NCBI RefSeq assembly: GCF_030758955.1
Contig: NZ_CP132360.1
Span: 364,144 to 428,143 of the forward strand
Origin: Agrococcus beijingensis
GTDB lineage: Bacteria > Actinomycetota > Actinomycetes > Actinomycetales > Microbacteriaceae
Direction of reading: 5' to 3'
Length of the DNA stretch: 64,000 bases
Part shown: positions 52,724-60,548 of the stretch, piece by piece
Layout of the letters: each line of letters starts with the position of its first letter
Position numbering within the stretch: position 1 is the first letter of the stretch
Made by a program: the position numbers and the translations under genes
The notes under the pieces: model-generated
What the model was told of the DNA's origin: nothing
The model's input: the letters and a program-made list of their open reading frames with translations, nothing else
Database searches by the model: none

Positions 52724-52924
52724 ATGTCCCATTGCACCAAGCTTCCCTACCCCTCCGCGAAGGCGGCATCGCTCGCTCTGCGCGCCATCCAGCGGGCGCA
52801 CCCTGGCCGAGCAGAGCGCGGGATCCACCCATGCGGCGCATGCGCGGCCTTCCACTTGACGTCCGCTCGAGGCAGTGACCGCAACAAGTGGTCTCGCTCG
52901 GGCGCACGACTTCTGCAGCGCTGA
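52724..52924 (+). CDS. Small Cys-motif protein (66 residues)
   Basis: Starts at ATG 52724 (MSHCTKLPYPSAKAASLALR). It has the actinobacterial small-protein pattern of a basic YPS...A..AL helix followed by a metal-binding-like HPCGACAAFHLTS (Cys-x-x-Cys, then Trp/Phe-His-Leu-Thr-Ser). I recognise this layout from many uncharacterised actinobacterial small proteins, but their function is unknown. The tail after residue 50 is Ser/Arg-rich and may be poorly conserved. It overlaps only antisense shadow frames. Confidence 0.6.
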   Translation: MSHCTKLPYPSAKAASLALRAIQRAHPGRAERGIHPCGACAAFHLTSARGSDRNKWSRSGARLLQR

Positions 52925-52967
52925 AGCGAGCATCCGCCTGCGACAGCGCCCCTGCCAGGATTGCCGC

Positions 52968-53495
52968 ATGCAGCAGGTGGGGGATGCGGTGGTGGCCGTC
53001 GTGCGCGGGAGTCGCGCCGCGGCGCACGAGCGGGCACGCACCCTCGTGGCCGAGCTCGCCCGCGTCGACGACGCATCCGTCTCGATCGTGCAGCGCTGCC
53101 CCGACTGCGGCGGGCCGCACGGGCGACCGGTCGTCATGGCGCCGGCCGACGCGCGCGGCATCGGCGTCTCGATCGCGCACGCCGCCGACCAGCACGTGGT
53201 GGCGGCGGTGCGCGGGCGGCGCATCGGCATCGATGCCGAGCGTGCCGACGCGCCAAGCGAGCGGGTCGCCGCGCTGCGCGAGCTGCTCGGCGAGCACGAC
53301 GACCTGCTGCGCCGCTGGACCCGCATCGAGGCGGCGCTGAAGGCCGATGGGCGGGGGCTTCGGGTCGAGCCGTCCGCGGTCGACGTCGACGACGCATCCG
53401 CCACCGCCCGTGTGCCCGGGGGCGACCGCGTCTACGCGCTGCACGACGTCGAGCTGGGCGACGGGCTCGTCGTCGGCCTCGCCATCGAGCGCTGA
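52968..53495 (+). CDS. 4'-phosphopantetheinyl transferase (Sfp type)
   Basis: A 175-residue protein from ATG 52968. Sfp-family motifs: GVSIAHAADQHVVAAVRGRR (about 62-81), GIDAERAD (about 83-90, catalytic Asp/Glu) and RWTRIEAALKADGRGLRVE (about 117-135), which corresponds to the WxxKEAxxKxxG motif with Ile in place of the first Lys. It would load phosphopantetheine from CoA onto carrier proteins. It is shorter than Sfp (about 225) and the Lys change is unusual, so activity is not assured. A CPDCGGPHGRP knuckle at about 39-49 matches actinobacterial homologues. Confidence 0.72.
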   Translation: MQQVGDAVVAVVRGSRAAAHERARTLVAELARVDDASVSIVQRCPDCGGPHGRPVVMAPADARGIGVSIAHAADQHVVAAVRGRRIGIDAERADAPSERVAALRELLGEHDDLLRRWTRIEAALKADGRGLRVEPSAVDVDDASATARVPGGDRVYALHDVELGDGLVVGLAIER

Positions 53496-53526
53496 GCGGG
53501 CATGGCAGCCGGTCAGAAAAAAACTT

Positions 53527-53557
53527 CGTTCGACCGGGAATGATTCAAGATCGAACG
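53527..53557. promoter_or_regulatory. Inverted repeat upstream of the FMN reductase gene
   Basis: CGTTCGA (53527-53533) and TCGAACG (53551-53557), 17 bp apart, form a perfect 7-bp inverted repeat in the 180-bp intergenic region. It may be a regulator site for the FMN reductase gene at 53676. An A-rich run (53517-53523) precedes it. Confidence 0.35.
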
Positions 53558-53675
53558 GGTTGGAGCATGTGGACGTTCTCTGACAACTCGGTCTGACCGG
53601 GCATTGAGAACACCGTTCCGACAACCATCCGGGCACCGCAGAAGCACGCCCTACGACCCTTTGAGGAAGAGATCC

Positions 53676-54242
53676 ATGACGAAGATCGCCATCATCGCCG
53701 GCAGCACCCGCCCGAACCGCATCGGCCTCGGGGTCGCCCAGTGGGTCACCGAGACGGCCAACCAGCGCGGCGACGCCGAGTACGAGCTGGTCGATGTGGC
53801 CGACTTCAACCTTCCCCTGCTCGACGAGCCCATGCCGGGCGCGCAGACGCAGGAGCACACGCAGGCCTGGGCCGCGAAGATCGCCGAGTTCGACGGCTTC
53901 GTCTTCGTCGCCGGTGAGTACAACCACTCGGTGCAGCCCGCGCTCGCCAACGCGCTGTCGTACCTGAACGCCGAGTTCAACAACAAGGCCGCCGGCATCG
54001 TCGGCTACGGCTCGGCCTACGGCGTGCGCGCCATCGAGCACCTCCGCGCAATCCTCACGGAGCTGCAGGTCGCGCACGTGCAGAAGACGGGCATGTTCTC
54101 GCTGTTCACCGACTTCGAGAACTTCTCCACCTTCAAGCCCACCGAGATGCAGGCCGCTTCGGTCACGCCGATGCTCGACCAGCTGATCGTCTGGACCAAG
54201 GCTCTCGAGGGCGTCCGCACGGGCGAGCTCGTCAACGCCTGA
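53676..54242 (+). CDS. NADPH-dependent FMN reductase family flavoprotein
   Basis: A 188-residue flavodoxin-fold protein from ATG 53676, preceded by GAGGAAGAG. FMN phosphate loop IIAGSTRPNRIG (about 6-17), then FNLPLLDEPMPGAQTQEHTQ and the isoalloxazine-contact segment FVAGEYNHSVQPALANALSY (about 86-105), typical of the family. Likely a quinone or azo/nitro reductase, or an FMN reductase, using NADPH. Monocistronic: a strong terminator follows at 54283. Confidence 0.9.
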   Translation: MTKIAIIAGSTRPNRIGLGVAQWVTETANQRGDAEYELVDVADFNLPLLDEPMPGAQTQEHTQAWAAKIAEFDGFVFVAGEYNHSVQPALANALSYLNAEFNNKAAGIVGYGSAYGVRAIEHLRAILTELQVAHVQKTGMFSLFTDFENFSTFKPTEMQAASVTPMLDQLIVWTKALEGVRTGELVNA

Positions 54243-54282
54243 TCCACGTCGCTGACGAGGGCCTCGCCCTCTGAACGGCGCT

Positions 54283-54314
54283 GAGCGGGCCTTCCCTTCG
54301 GGGGAGGCCCGCTC
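54283..54314 (+). terminator. Terminator of the FMN reductase gene
   Basis: A 14-bp stem (gagcgggccttccc / ggggaggcccgctc, G-U pair) with a UUCG tetraloop lies 41 bp beyond the stop. No strong T-run. Confidence 0.8.
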
Positions 54315-54402
54315 TGCTGCGTCTCGGGGGGCGGATGCGGTCGGTCGCGACCGCGCGGATTCCCGGCTGTGCAGGGCGAGCCGGCGCGCATAGAGTCGCA
54401 GC

Positions 54403-56718
54403 ATGGCAGGCACTGCGCGCCGCCACGGCAATCTCCCGGCGGAGGTCAGCAGCTTCATCGGGCGGCGCCGACAGCTCCAGGAGATCAAGTCGAGCCTGGC
54501 GACGTCGCGGCTGGTGACGCTGGTCGGGCCCGGCGGCGTGGGCAAGACGCGGCTGGCCGTGCGCGCTGCAGCCGATCTGGAGCGGGCGGTCGCGGATGGC
54601 GCCTGGCTGGTCGAGCTGGGCGCGCTCACCAACCCGTCGCTCGTCCCGGAGGCGGTGATGTCGTCGGTCGGCCTCCGTGACGAATCGGGTCAATGGCCGC
54701 TCTCGCGACTGATCGATCACCTCGCCGACAGGGCGCTCCTGCTGGTGCTCGACAACTGCGAGCACCTGATCGATGCGTGCGCCGTGCTCGCCGATGCGCT
54801 GCTGCGCGAGAGCCCGAACCTGCGGATCCTCGCGACCAGTCGCCGGCCGCTCGGGATCCAGGGCGAGCGGATCGTCAAGGTCGGCCCGCTCGCCCTGCCC
54901 GGTCCCGACGCGCTCGAGCATCCTGAACGAGTCGCGCAGTCCGAAGCGGTGGCTCTGCTGAGCGAGCGTGCGGCAGCTGCCGGCGCAGACCTCGACCTGC
55001 ACGGGCCGGACGCCCAGGCTGCGGTCGATCTGGTGCGGCATCTCGACGGCATCCCGCTCGCGATCGAGCTGGCCGCCGTGCGGCTGCGCACGGTGGGCCT
55101 GCCGCAGCTGCTCGAACGGCTGCACGACCGCTTCCATCTGCTCGTCGGTGGCAGCAGCGCCGCGCCGGCTCGCCAGCAGACGCTCGAGGCGACGATCGCG
55201 TGGAGCCACGACCTGCTCGACGATCGCGAGCGCGCGGTGCTCCGTCGGCTGTCGGTGTTCCCGGCCTCGTTCGCGCTCGACGCCGCCGAGCATGTCGCGA
55301 GCGCGGCGCCGCTGCCCGAGCTTGATGTCGTGGGCGCGATCGGCGCACTCGTCGACGGCTCGTTCATCGGCATCGAGCGCGACGCGGTCGGCGCCCGCTA
55401 TCGCATGCACGAGACCATGCGTGCGTTCGCCCTGCTGCGGCTGCGCGAGGCCGACGAGGAGCACCTCGCCCGACAGGCGCATCGCGACTGGTTCGCCGAG
55501 CTGTGCCGACGAGCCGACTCCGACGGCAGCTCGCCGGACGACGAGCGCACGCTTGCGGCGCTGCGCTCGCTGGGGGTGGAGGAGGACGACCTCCGCGGGG
55601 CGCTCGAGCTCTGCCTGGCCGATGAGGCGGGCGCCGGCATCGGGCTGCGGATGTCGGTGGGCCTCGGCAGGCACTGGTCGAACCGCGCGCTGAGCGAGGG
55701 CATCCACTGGCTCGAGGCGCTGCTGGCGCGCAGCAGTCCCAGCGATGGCGCGCGCGGCCGCGCGCTGTTCGTGCGCAGCTACCTCGCGGTGGCGCAGGGC
55801 GACCACGCCGGGGGCCTCGAGGTGGTCGAGGAGGCGGTTCGGTTCGCGCGCGAGGACGACGACGGTGTCTTCCTGGTGCGCGTGCTCGCGATGCAGGCGG
55901 CCCTGCACGTGCTAGCAGGCGATCTCGACGCCGCTCGCCATGCAGCGCTCGAGGCCCAGCACCTCGCGCTGGCGCTCGCCGACGACATCGCACTGCTGGC
56001 GACAGCCCAATCGGAGGCGCTCATCGCCTCGGTCGACGGTGACTTCGAGCGGATGCGCGACGTCGGTCTCGAGGCCGCCGCACGGTGCGCACGCGTGCAC
56101 GAGATCTACATGCTCAGCACCCATCGCACCAGTGCGGGGTTCGGCTCGATGATGCTCGGCGACCACGACGCTGCGGAGGAATCGCTCCGCGCCGCGCTCG
56201 AGGCGACCCTGGTGCTCGACGACCGGCCAGGACTGATCATGCGCCTGCAGGCGCTCGCTGGCAACGCAGCGCTCGCTGGCCGGGCGGAGCGCGCGGCGAC
56301 GCTGCTGGGCGCTACGGATGCGCTCCGAGCGGAGGGCAGCTACCGCGTCAGCCTCTTCATCCGGCCGCTGGTCGAGCAGGCGACCGCCCTCGCGAAGGAC
56401 CAGCTGGGGCAAGCCCGCTTCGACCGAGCCTTCAGCGCCGGCCTCGCGCTCGAGCGCGATGCCGCGGTCGCGCTGGCCCTGGGGACCGCACCGCCGGCCG
56501 CGCATCGCTCGACGCAGCAGCACGACGATCCGCTCAGCAGGCGCGAGCGCGAAGTGGCGATGCTGGCAGCAGAGGGCATGACCAACAAGGCGATCGCCGG
56601 CAGGCTGTTCGTCTCAGAGCGCACCGTCGAGACGCACGTCTACAACGTCCTCAACAAGCTCGGCGTGCGCTCGAGGGCGGGCATCGCCGACTGGATGGCC
56701 ACCACCCCGGGCTCCTGA
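54403..56718 (+). CDS. ATPase-type LuxR-family transcriptional regulator
   Basis: A 771-residue regulator. The N-terminal P-loop ATPase (about 15-300) has FIGRRRQLQEIKSSL, Walker A TLVGPGGVGKTRLAV (about 39-53), Walker B LLLVLDNCEHLID (about 112-124), LRILATSRRPLG and the GxP motif LDGIPLAIELAA. A winged-helix follows (ARYRMHETMRAFALLRL), then a TPR-like region (about 420-680). The C-terminal LuxR HTH (about 705-765) reads LSRREREVAMLAAEGMTNKA and RTVETHVYNVLNKLGVRSR. A signal-transduction ATPase activator; likely targets are the oxidoreductase genes downstream. Ligand unknown. Confidence 0.92.
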   Translation: MAGTARRHGNLPAEVSSFIGRRRQLQEIKSSLATSRLVTLVGPGGVGKTRLAVRAAADLERAVADGAWLVELGALTNPSLVPEAVMSSVGLRDESGQWPLSRLIDHLADRALLLVLDNCEHLIDACAVLADALLRESPNLRILATSRRPLGIQGERIVKVGPLALPGPDALEHPERVAQSEAVALLSERAAAAGADLDLHGPDAQAAVDLVRHLDGIPLAIELAAVRLRTVGLPQLLERLHDRFHLLVGGSSAAPARQQTLEATIAWSHDLLDDRERAVLRRLSVFPASFALDAAEHVASAAPLPELDVVGAIGALVDGSFIGIERDAVGARYRMHETMRAFALLRLREADEEHLARQAHRDWFAELCRRADSDGSSPDDERTLAALRSLGVEEDDLRGALELCLADEAGAGIGLRMSVGLGRHWSNRALSEGIHWLEALLARSSPSDGARGRALFVRSYLAVAQGDHAGGLEVVEEAVRFAREDDDGVFLVRVLAMQAALHVLAGDLDAARHAALEAQHLALALADDIALLATAQSEALIASVDGDFERMRDVGLEAAARCARVHEIYMLSTHRTSAGFGSMMLGDHDAAEESLRAALEATLVLDDRPGLIMRLQALAGNAALAGRAERAATLLGATDALRAEGSYRVSLFIRPLVEQATALAKDQLGQARFDRAFSAGLALERDAAVALALGTAPPAAHRSTQQHDDPLSRREREVAMLAAEGMTNKAIAGRLFVSERTVETHVYNVLNKLGVRSRAGIADWMATTPGS

Positions 56719-56997
56719 AGCAGTGCCGCCGTCGGATGCTGGCAGGAGCTGCTCCAGCTCGTGGATCCTCGGGGCCGGCAGCATCGCCAGCGCCACCAGG
56801 CTCCGCACGGCATCGACGCTCCGGGTCTGCAGCACGCAGAGCAGCCGCCCGTCGTCCGCGAGCGCGGCGACGACCGGCGCGGCGACAGGATCGCGCTGCT
56901 CGAGCCGCGCCTGCGCTGCCAGCAGCGCCCGCGCCGCGCGGTGGGCGTCGACGCGACTGGCGTGGGGGAGGGCGATCTCGACGAGGAAGCAGCGCAT
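56614..56997 (-). CDS. Small DUF4242-like protein, overlapping the luxR 3' end
   Basis: A 127-residue frame from ATG 56997. Residues 1-85 look coding: MRCFLVEIALPHASRVDAHR, RLLCVLQTRSVDAVRSLVAL and PAPRIHELEQLLP, similar in layout to DUF4242-type small ferredoxin-fold proteins. The last 35 residues run antisense through the luxR-type gene end (105-bp overlap), so the true stop may be earlier, or the tail tolerated. Function unknown. Confidence 0.5.
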   Translation of the reverse strand: MRCFLVEIALPHASRVDAHRAARALLAAQARLEQRDPVAAPVVAALADDGRLLCVLQTRSVDAVRSLVALAMLPAPRIHELEQLLPASDGGTASGARGGGHPVGDARPRAHAELVEDVVDVRLDGAL

Positions 56998-57169
56998 GCT
57001 CCACAGGCTCGCCGACCCGTCGGGGCGCGCGCATCGAGGCGAACACCGAGCCGGTACGCAGAGCCGAGGGTGCCCGCTCAGTACCCGCTACGTGCTCCTG
57101 CGGAGTCGCGAGCCGGCGCCCGAGCGGACGATGTGAGGCATCGCATCCACCTCGACGTCAGGACATGTC

Positions 57170-57916
57170 ATGACCACCACGACCCTCACCGCCGGTTCGA
57201 CCGGCGCAGCGCGTGCGACAGACGCGACCGCGCGCCCGAAGCGCGATCCGCGCATGCGGCAGTCCCGCATCCTCGGTGCCCTCTTCCTCGCAGGCTTCCT
57301 CGTCTACGGCAGCGGCTCATCGATCGTCGCCTCGCTGCTCGGCGGCGCCGACTTCCTCGTCACGATCGGCCCGCTGACATCGCTGCTGGCGCTCGGCGCG
57401 TTCCTGATGCTGCTGAACACCGCGGTCGACATCGCGAAGGCGGTCATCTTCGTGCCGATCCTGGAGCGGCACAGCAGGCGCACGGCACTGACCTATCTCT
57501 CCGCGATCCTGGTGCAGGTGGTGTTCCTCAGCATCGGGGCGCTCGCGGTGCTGATGATCGTGCCGCTGTCGACGCAGCCGGGCGCCGCCGGCGCGACCAC
57601 GGTCGGAACCGTCCTCGCCGAGCTCAACGGCATGGCGTACCAGATCGGCCAGATGACGCTCGGCGTCGGCGCGACCTTCGTGTGCGTGCTGCTGCTGCGC
57701 ACGGGCCTGGTGCCCGCATGGCTGGCCTGGGCGGGACTCATCGGCTACCCGCTGCACGTCGCCGGCACCGTGGCAGAGCTGTTCGGCGTGCCGATCGGCC
57801 TCTACCTCACGATGCCCGGCTTCTTCTTTGAGCTCGCCTTCCCGGTGTGGCTGCTCATCAAGGGCTTCCGCGCCGAGCCGTTCCACGGACCGCGCATGGC
57901 GCCGGCCACCCACTGA
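57170..57916 (+). CDS. DUF4386 family membrane protein
   Basis: A 248-residue protein with a basic N-terminus (about 1-30) and six hydrophobic helices: ILGALFLAGFLVYGSGSSIV (about 34-53), LTSLLALGAFLMLLNTAVDI (about 68-87), YLSAILVQVVFLSIGALAVL, MTLGVGATFVCVLLLRTGLV, and LPAW...LIGYPLHVAGTVAE-type helices near the C-terminus. Matches the DUF4386 pattern (typically beside oxidoreductases). Function unknown. Followed by the quinone-oxidoreductase gene after 37 bp; probably an operon. Confidence 0.82.
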   Translation: MTTTTLTAGSTGAARATDATARPKRDPRMRQSRILGALFLAGFLVYGSGSSIVASLLGGADFLVTIGPLTSLLALGAFLMLLNTAVDIAKAVIFVPILERHSRRTALTYLSAILVQVVFLSIGALAVLMIVPLSTQPGAAGATTVGTVLAELNGMAYQIGQMTLGVGATFVCVLLLRTGLVPAWLAWAGLIGYPLHVAGTVAELFGVPIGLYLTMPGFFFELAFPVWLLIKGFRAEPFHGPRMAPATH

Positions 57917-57953
57917 CCCCCTGAACCACCTTCGACACGAGAAGAGACACGAC

Positions 57954-59012
57954 ATGAACAGCCAACCCGAAGCAGCCCGCGAGTCAGCGCCGATCGTTCA
58001 CGCCGACCTGCCGCCGACGATGTCGGCCATCGTGCAGGACCGGTACGGCAGCCCGGAGGAGGTGCTGCGACTCGAACGGGTTCCGGCTCCCCGGCCGGAG
58101 GGCGACCAGGTCGTCGTCCGGGTGCATGCCGCATCGATCCACGTCGGCGACCTCGTCGCCGTGCGGGGCGAGCCCATGGTCGCGCGCGTGGCGACCGGAC
58201 TGACGCGACCCAAGCAACGCATCCCCGGCACCGATGTGTCCGGCACGGTGGCCGCGGTCGGCGACACCGTCACGCAACTGCGCGTCGGCGATGAGGTGTT
58301 CGGATGGTGCTCCGGTGCGTTCAGCGAGTACGTCTCCGACAGCGAGGAGCGCTTCGTGCCGAAGCCCGCCAACCTCACGCTGGCACAGTCGGCCGCGATC
58401 GGCGTCTCGGCGTCGACCGCTCTGCAGCTGCTTCGCGGCCGGGTGCAGCCGGGCGCCAGGGTGCTCATCAACGGAGCCTCCGGCGGGCTCGGGTCGTTCG
58501 CGGTGCAGATCGCCGTGGCGCTCGGGGCGGACGTCACGGGCGTGTGCGGCTCGGCCAACGTGGAGACCGTGCGGACGCTGGGCGCCGCGCACGCGATCGA
58601 CTACACGCAGCACGACTTCACCGAGGGCACGGAGCGCTATGACTTCATCCTCGACAACGTCGGCAATCACTCGCTCGGCCGCACGAGGTCGGTGCTCACC
58701 GAGCACGGCGTGCTGCAGTCGAACAACGGCACTGCCGGCGGGCGCTGGTTCGGCACGCTGGGCACCGTGCTGCACACCGCTGTCGCGTCGTGGTTCACCA
58801 AGCGGCAGGCGCCGCCGTCGATCAAGTTCTCGAACCGGCCCGACCTGCTCGAGCTGCGGGCGCTGATCGAGGCCGGCAGCGTGTCACCGCTCATCGACCG
58901 CGCCTATCCGCTGGCCGAGGCTGCGAGCGCGCTGAGCCACGTCGGTCGGGGCCACGCTCGTGGCACGGTGCTCATCGCCATCGGCTCACAGGGCACTGGA
59001 GCACGGCCGTGA
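57954..59012 (+). CDS. Zn-independent MDR alcohol dehydrogenase / quinone oxidoreductase
   Basis: A 352-residue medium-chain reductase from ATG 57954 (GAGAAGAGA upstream). N-terminal GroES-like part: MSAIVQDRYGSPEEVLRLER, then GTDVSGTVAAVGDTVTQLRV and GDEVFGWCSGAFSEYV. The nucleotide domain has VLINGASGGLGSFAVQIAVA (about 172-191). Structural-zinc Cys residues are absent. This is the NAD(P)H:quinone reductase-like group. Stop and next start overlap (GTGA), coupling it to the SDR gene. Confidence 0.9.
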   Translation: MNSQPEAARESAPIVHADLPPTMSAIVQDRYGSPEEVLRLERVPAPRPEGDQVVVRVHAASIHVGDLVAVRGEPMVARVATGLTRPKQRIPGTDVSGTVAAVGDTVTQLRVGDEVFGWCSGAFSEYVSDSEERFVPKPANLTLAQSAAIGVSASTALQLLRGRVQPGARVLINGASGGLGSFAVQIAVALGADVTGVCGSANVETVRTLGAAHAIDYTQHDFTEGTERYDFILDNVGNHSLGRTRSVLTEHGVLQSNNGTAGGRWFGTLGTVLHTAVASWFTKRQAPPSIKFSNRPDLLELRALIEAGSVSPLIDRAYPLAEAASALSHVGRGHARGTVLIAIGSQGTGARP

Positions 59013-59881
59013 CCGGCGGGCTCGCTGTCGGCGCCGGCAAGACGGCGCTGGTCACGGGTGCCACGTCGGGCATCGGCAAGGAGACCGCGCTCGCACTGAG
59101 TCGGGTCGGCTTCAACGTCGTCATCCTTGGGAGGAACGCGGCGAAGACTTCCGACGCAGCCGCATGGCTGCGCGGGCAGAGCGGCAGCGCGGCGGTCGAT
59201 GTGCTGGTGGCCGACCTCACGTCGCAGTCGCAGGTGCGCCGTGCTGCCCGCGAGTTCCGCGCCGCGCATGCTCGGCTCGATGTGCTGGTCAACAACGCCG
59301 GCGGCGTCTTCCCGAGCTGGCAGCTGACCGAGGACGGCGTCGAGCGCACCTGGGCCCTCAACCATCTCGCACCGCTGCTGCTCGCGCTCGAGCTGCTGCC
59401 GCTGCTGAGGGCGGGCACTCCGTCTCGCATCGTCAACGTCGCTTCGGGAGCGCACGCGAACGGTCGCATCGACCTCGGTGCACAGCACGAGGAGGCCGCG
59501 TTCAGCATGGACGCCTACTCGAACGCGAAGCTTGCGAACGTGCTCGCCAGCTACGCGCTCGCACGCCGCTTGACCGGCACGGGCGTGACCGTGAATTGCG
59601 TGCACCCCGGCGTCGTCGGCACCTCGTTCGGCAGAGAAGCCGGCGGCTGGATCAAGGCGGTCTCCGTGATCGCCCGACCCTTCCTGCTGTCGCCCGCCCG
59701 GGGCGCCGCCACATCGGTGCACGTCGCCACCGCGCCGGAGCTCGAGAGCGTCACGGGCGCGTACTTCGCCAAGAGCAGCGCGCGCCGGTCGTCGCCCGCC
59801 AGCTACGACGAAGCGCTGCAGGAGCGTGTGTGGAGCGCGGCCCTCAGCGAACTGGGTGCGACGGCGCTGTCGCTTGGGTGA
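59009..59881 (+). CDS. Short-chain dehydrogenase/reductase
   Basis: A 290-residue SDR from GTG 59009. Cofactor loop TALVTGATSGIGKETALALS (about 12-31); LDVLVNNAGGVFPSWQ (about 91-106); catalytic Ser in RIVNVASGAHANG (about 147) and Tyr-x-x-x-Lys in MDAYSNAKLANVLASY (about 170-174); then VNCVHPGVVGTSFGREAGG. It is of the retinol-dehydrogenase-like (protochlorophyllide reductase/WWOX) type. Partner of the adjacent MDR enzyme by coupling. Substrate unknown. Confidence 0.91.
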   Translation: MTGGLAVGAGKTALVTGATSGIGKETALALSRVGFNVVILGRNAAKTSDAAAWLRGQSGSAAVDVLVADLTSQSQVRRAAREFRAAHARLDVLVNNAGGVFPSWQLTEDGVERTWALNHLAPLLLALELLPLLRAGTPSRIVNVASGAHANGRIDLGAQHEEAAFSMDAYSNAKLANVLASYALARRLTGTGVTVNCVHPGVVGTSFGREAGGWIKAVSVIARPFLLSPARGAATSVHVATAPELESVTGAYFAKSSARRSSPASYDEALQERVWSAALSELGATALSLG

Positions 59882-59916
59882 CCTGCGCGCCGAGGCCCGC
59901 AGGTGGGCGACATCCC

Positions 59917-59941
59917 AACTGTCGCAAGACTTGCGACAGTT
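59917..59941. repeat. Perfect 25-bp palindrome
   Basis: Arms AACTGTCGCAAG and CTTGCGACAGTT flank a single central A, 36 bp after the SDR stop. No T-run follows, so it may be a protein-binding site as well as a termination hairpin. Confidence 0.8.
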
Positions 59942-59992
59942 CAGCGCGAGAGCGAGAGGGAGGTGCGGCGGCTGGTCGAGCACGACAACCGC

Positions 59993-60034
59993 GGTTCGGG
60001 TTCGGGTTCGGGTTCGGGTTCGGGCTCGGGCTCG
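59993..60034. repeat. Hexanucleotide tandem repeat (GGTTCG)5(GGCTCG)2
   Basis: Five exact GGTTCG units followed by two GGCTCG units, 42 bp in all. In one frame it reads (Gly-Ser)n but no real gene supports this. Such simple repeats are prone to slippage. Confidence 0.9.
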
Positions 60035-60263
60035 GCTGAGGCTGCACGACCAGCGACGCGCTGGCGCAGTGACTTCTCAGGGCAGCGCGTGTCCGGCATC
60101 ACGACGATGACGTTGGAGTGCCCGTAGGCGTCGAGTCACTTGCTCGGCACGACGACGACCGTGACGTGATCTGGTTCAGGCATCAGGTGCTTGTTGCCTC
60201 GCTTCGCCACGCGCTCCTACGTTCCGGGCCAACAGGTAAGTTTCGCCAGACCCCACTGTTCCC

Positions 60264-60284
60264 TATCTGATTATCAGATATACT
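60264..60284 (+). promoter_or_regulatory. Autoregulatory operator and -10 of the Phd-PIN pair
   Basis: The perfect palindrome TATCTGA-TTA-TCAGATA (60264-60280) overlaps a consensus-like -10 hexamer TATACT (60279-60284). Only 6 bp separate the -10 from the antitoxin ATG, so the transcript would be leaderless, starting at or near the ATG. Confidence 0.7.
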
Positions 60285-60290
60285 GCTTCC

Positions 60291-60548
60291 ATGCGAACGA
60301 TCAGCGCGACCGAGGCCTCCCGCCGGTTCTCGGATCTGCTCGACGCCATCGAGGCGGGCGAGACGATCACGGTGACCCGCGGGAGTCGACGGATAGCAGA
60401 GATCCGGCCCGCGCACCGAGGTACTGGGCGCGACCTGCGGGCCGCGCTGGCATCGATGTTGCCACCGGACGAGCGCTTCGCCACCGACATCGCTGACGCG
60501 CTCGAACACCTGAGCGATGAGGGGGCGGATCCTTGGGCCGGCGCGTGA
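60291..60548 (+). CDS. Phd/YefM-type antitoxin
   Basis: An 85-residue antitoxin from ATG 60291. The Phd/YefM N-terminus MRTISATEASRRFSDLLDAI, then GETITVTRGSRRIAEI, forms the DNA-binding dimer fold. The acidic C-terminus (ALEHLSDEGADPWAGA) is the toxin-wrapping tail. Read from a probably leaderless mRNA (no Shine-Dalgarno, ATG 6 bp after the -10). It overlaps the PIN toxin gene by 16 bp. Confidence 0.9.
   Translation: MRTISATEASRRFSDLLDAIEAGETITVTRGSRRIAEIRPAHRGTGRDLRAALASMLPPDERFATDIADALEHLSDEGADPWAGA

Larger units (their letters stand above)
59882..60290. other. Non-coding region with palindrome, hexanucleotide repeat and vapBC promoter
   Basis: This roughly 410-bp gap contains a perfect 25-bp palindrome (59917-59941), a GGTTCG repeat (59993-60034) and the promoter/operator of the toxin-antitoxin pair (60264-60284). 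The 74-codon Gly-Ser frame over the repeat (59903-60127) lacks a ribosome site and is not called. Confidence 0.6.

Noticed and set aside
53959..54242. Frameshift in the FMN reductase gene
   Set aside because: The frame reads through cleanly from ATG 53676 to the stop with family motifs in order.
59903..60127. 74-residue Gly-Ser repeat protein
   Set aside because: The frame exists only because of the GGTTCG repeat; no ribosome site, and it runs through the palindrome.
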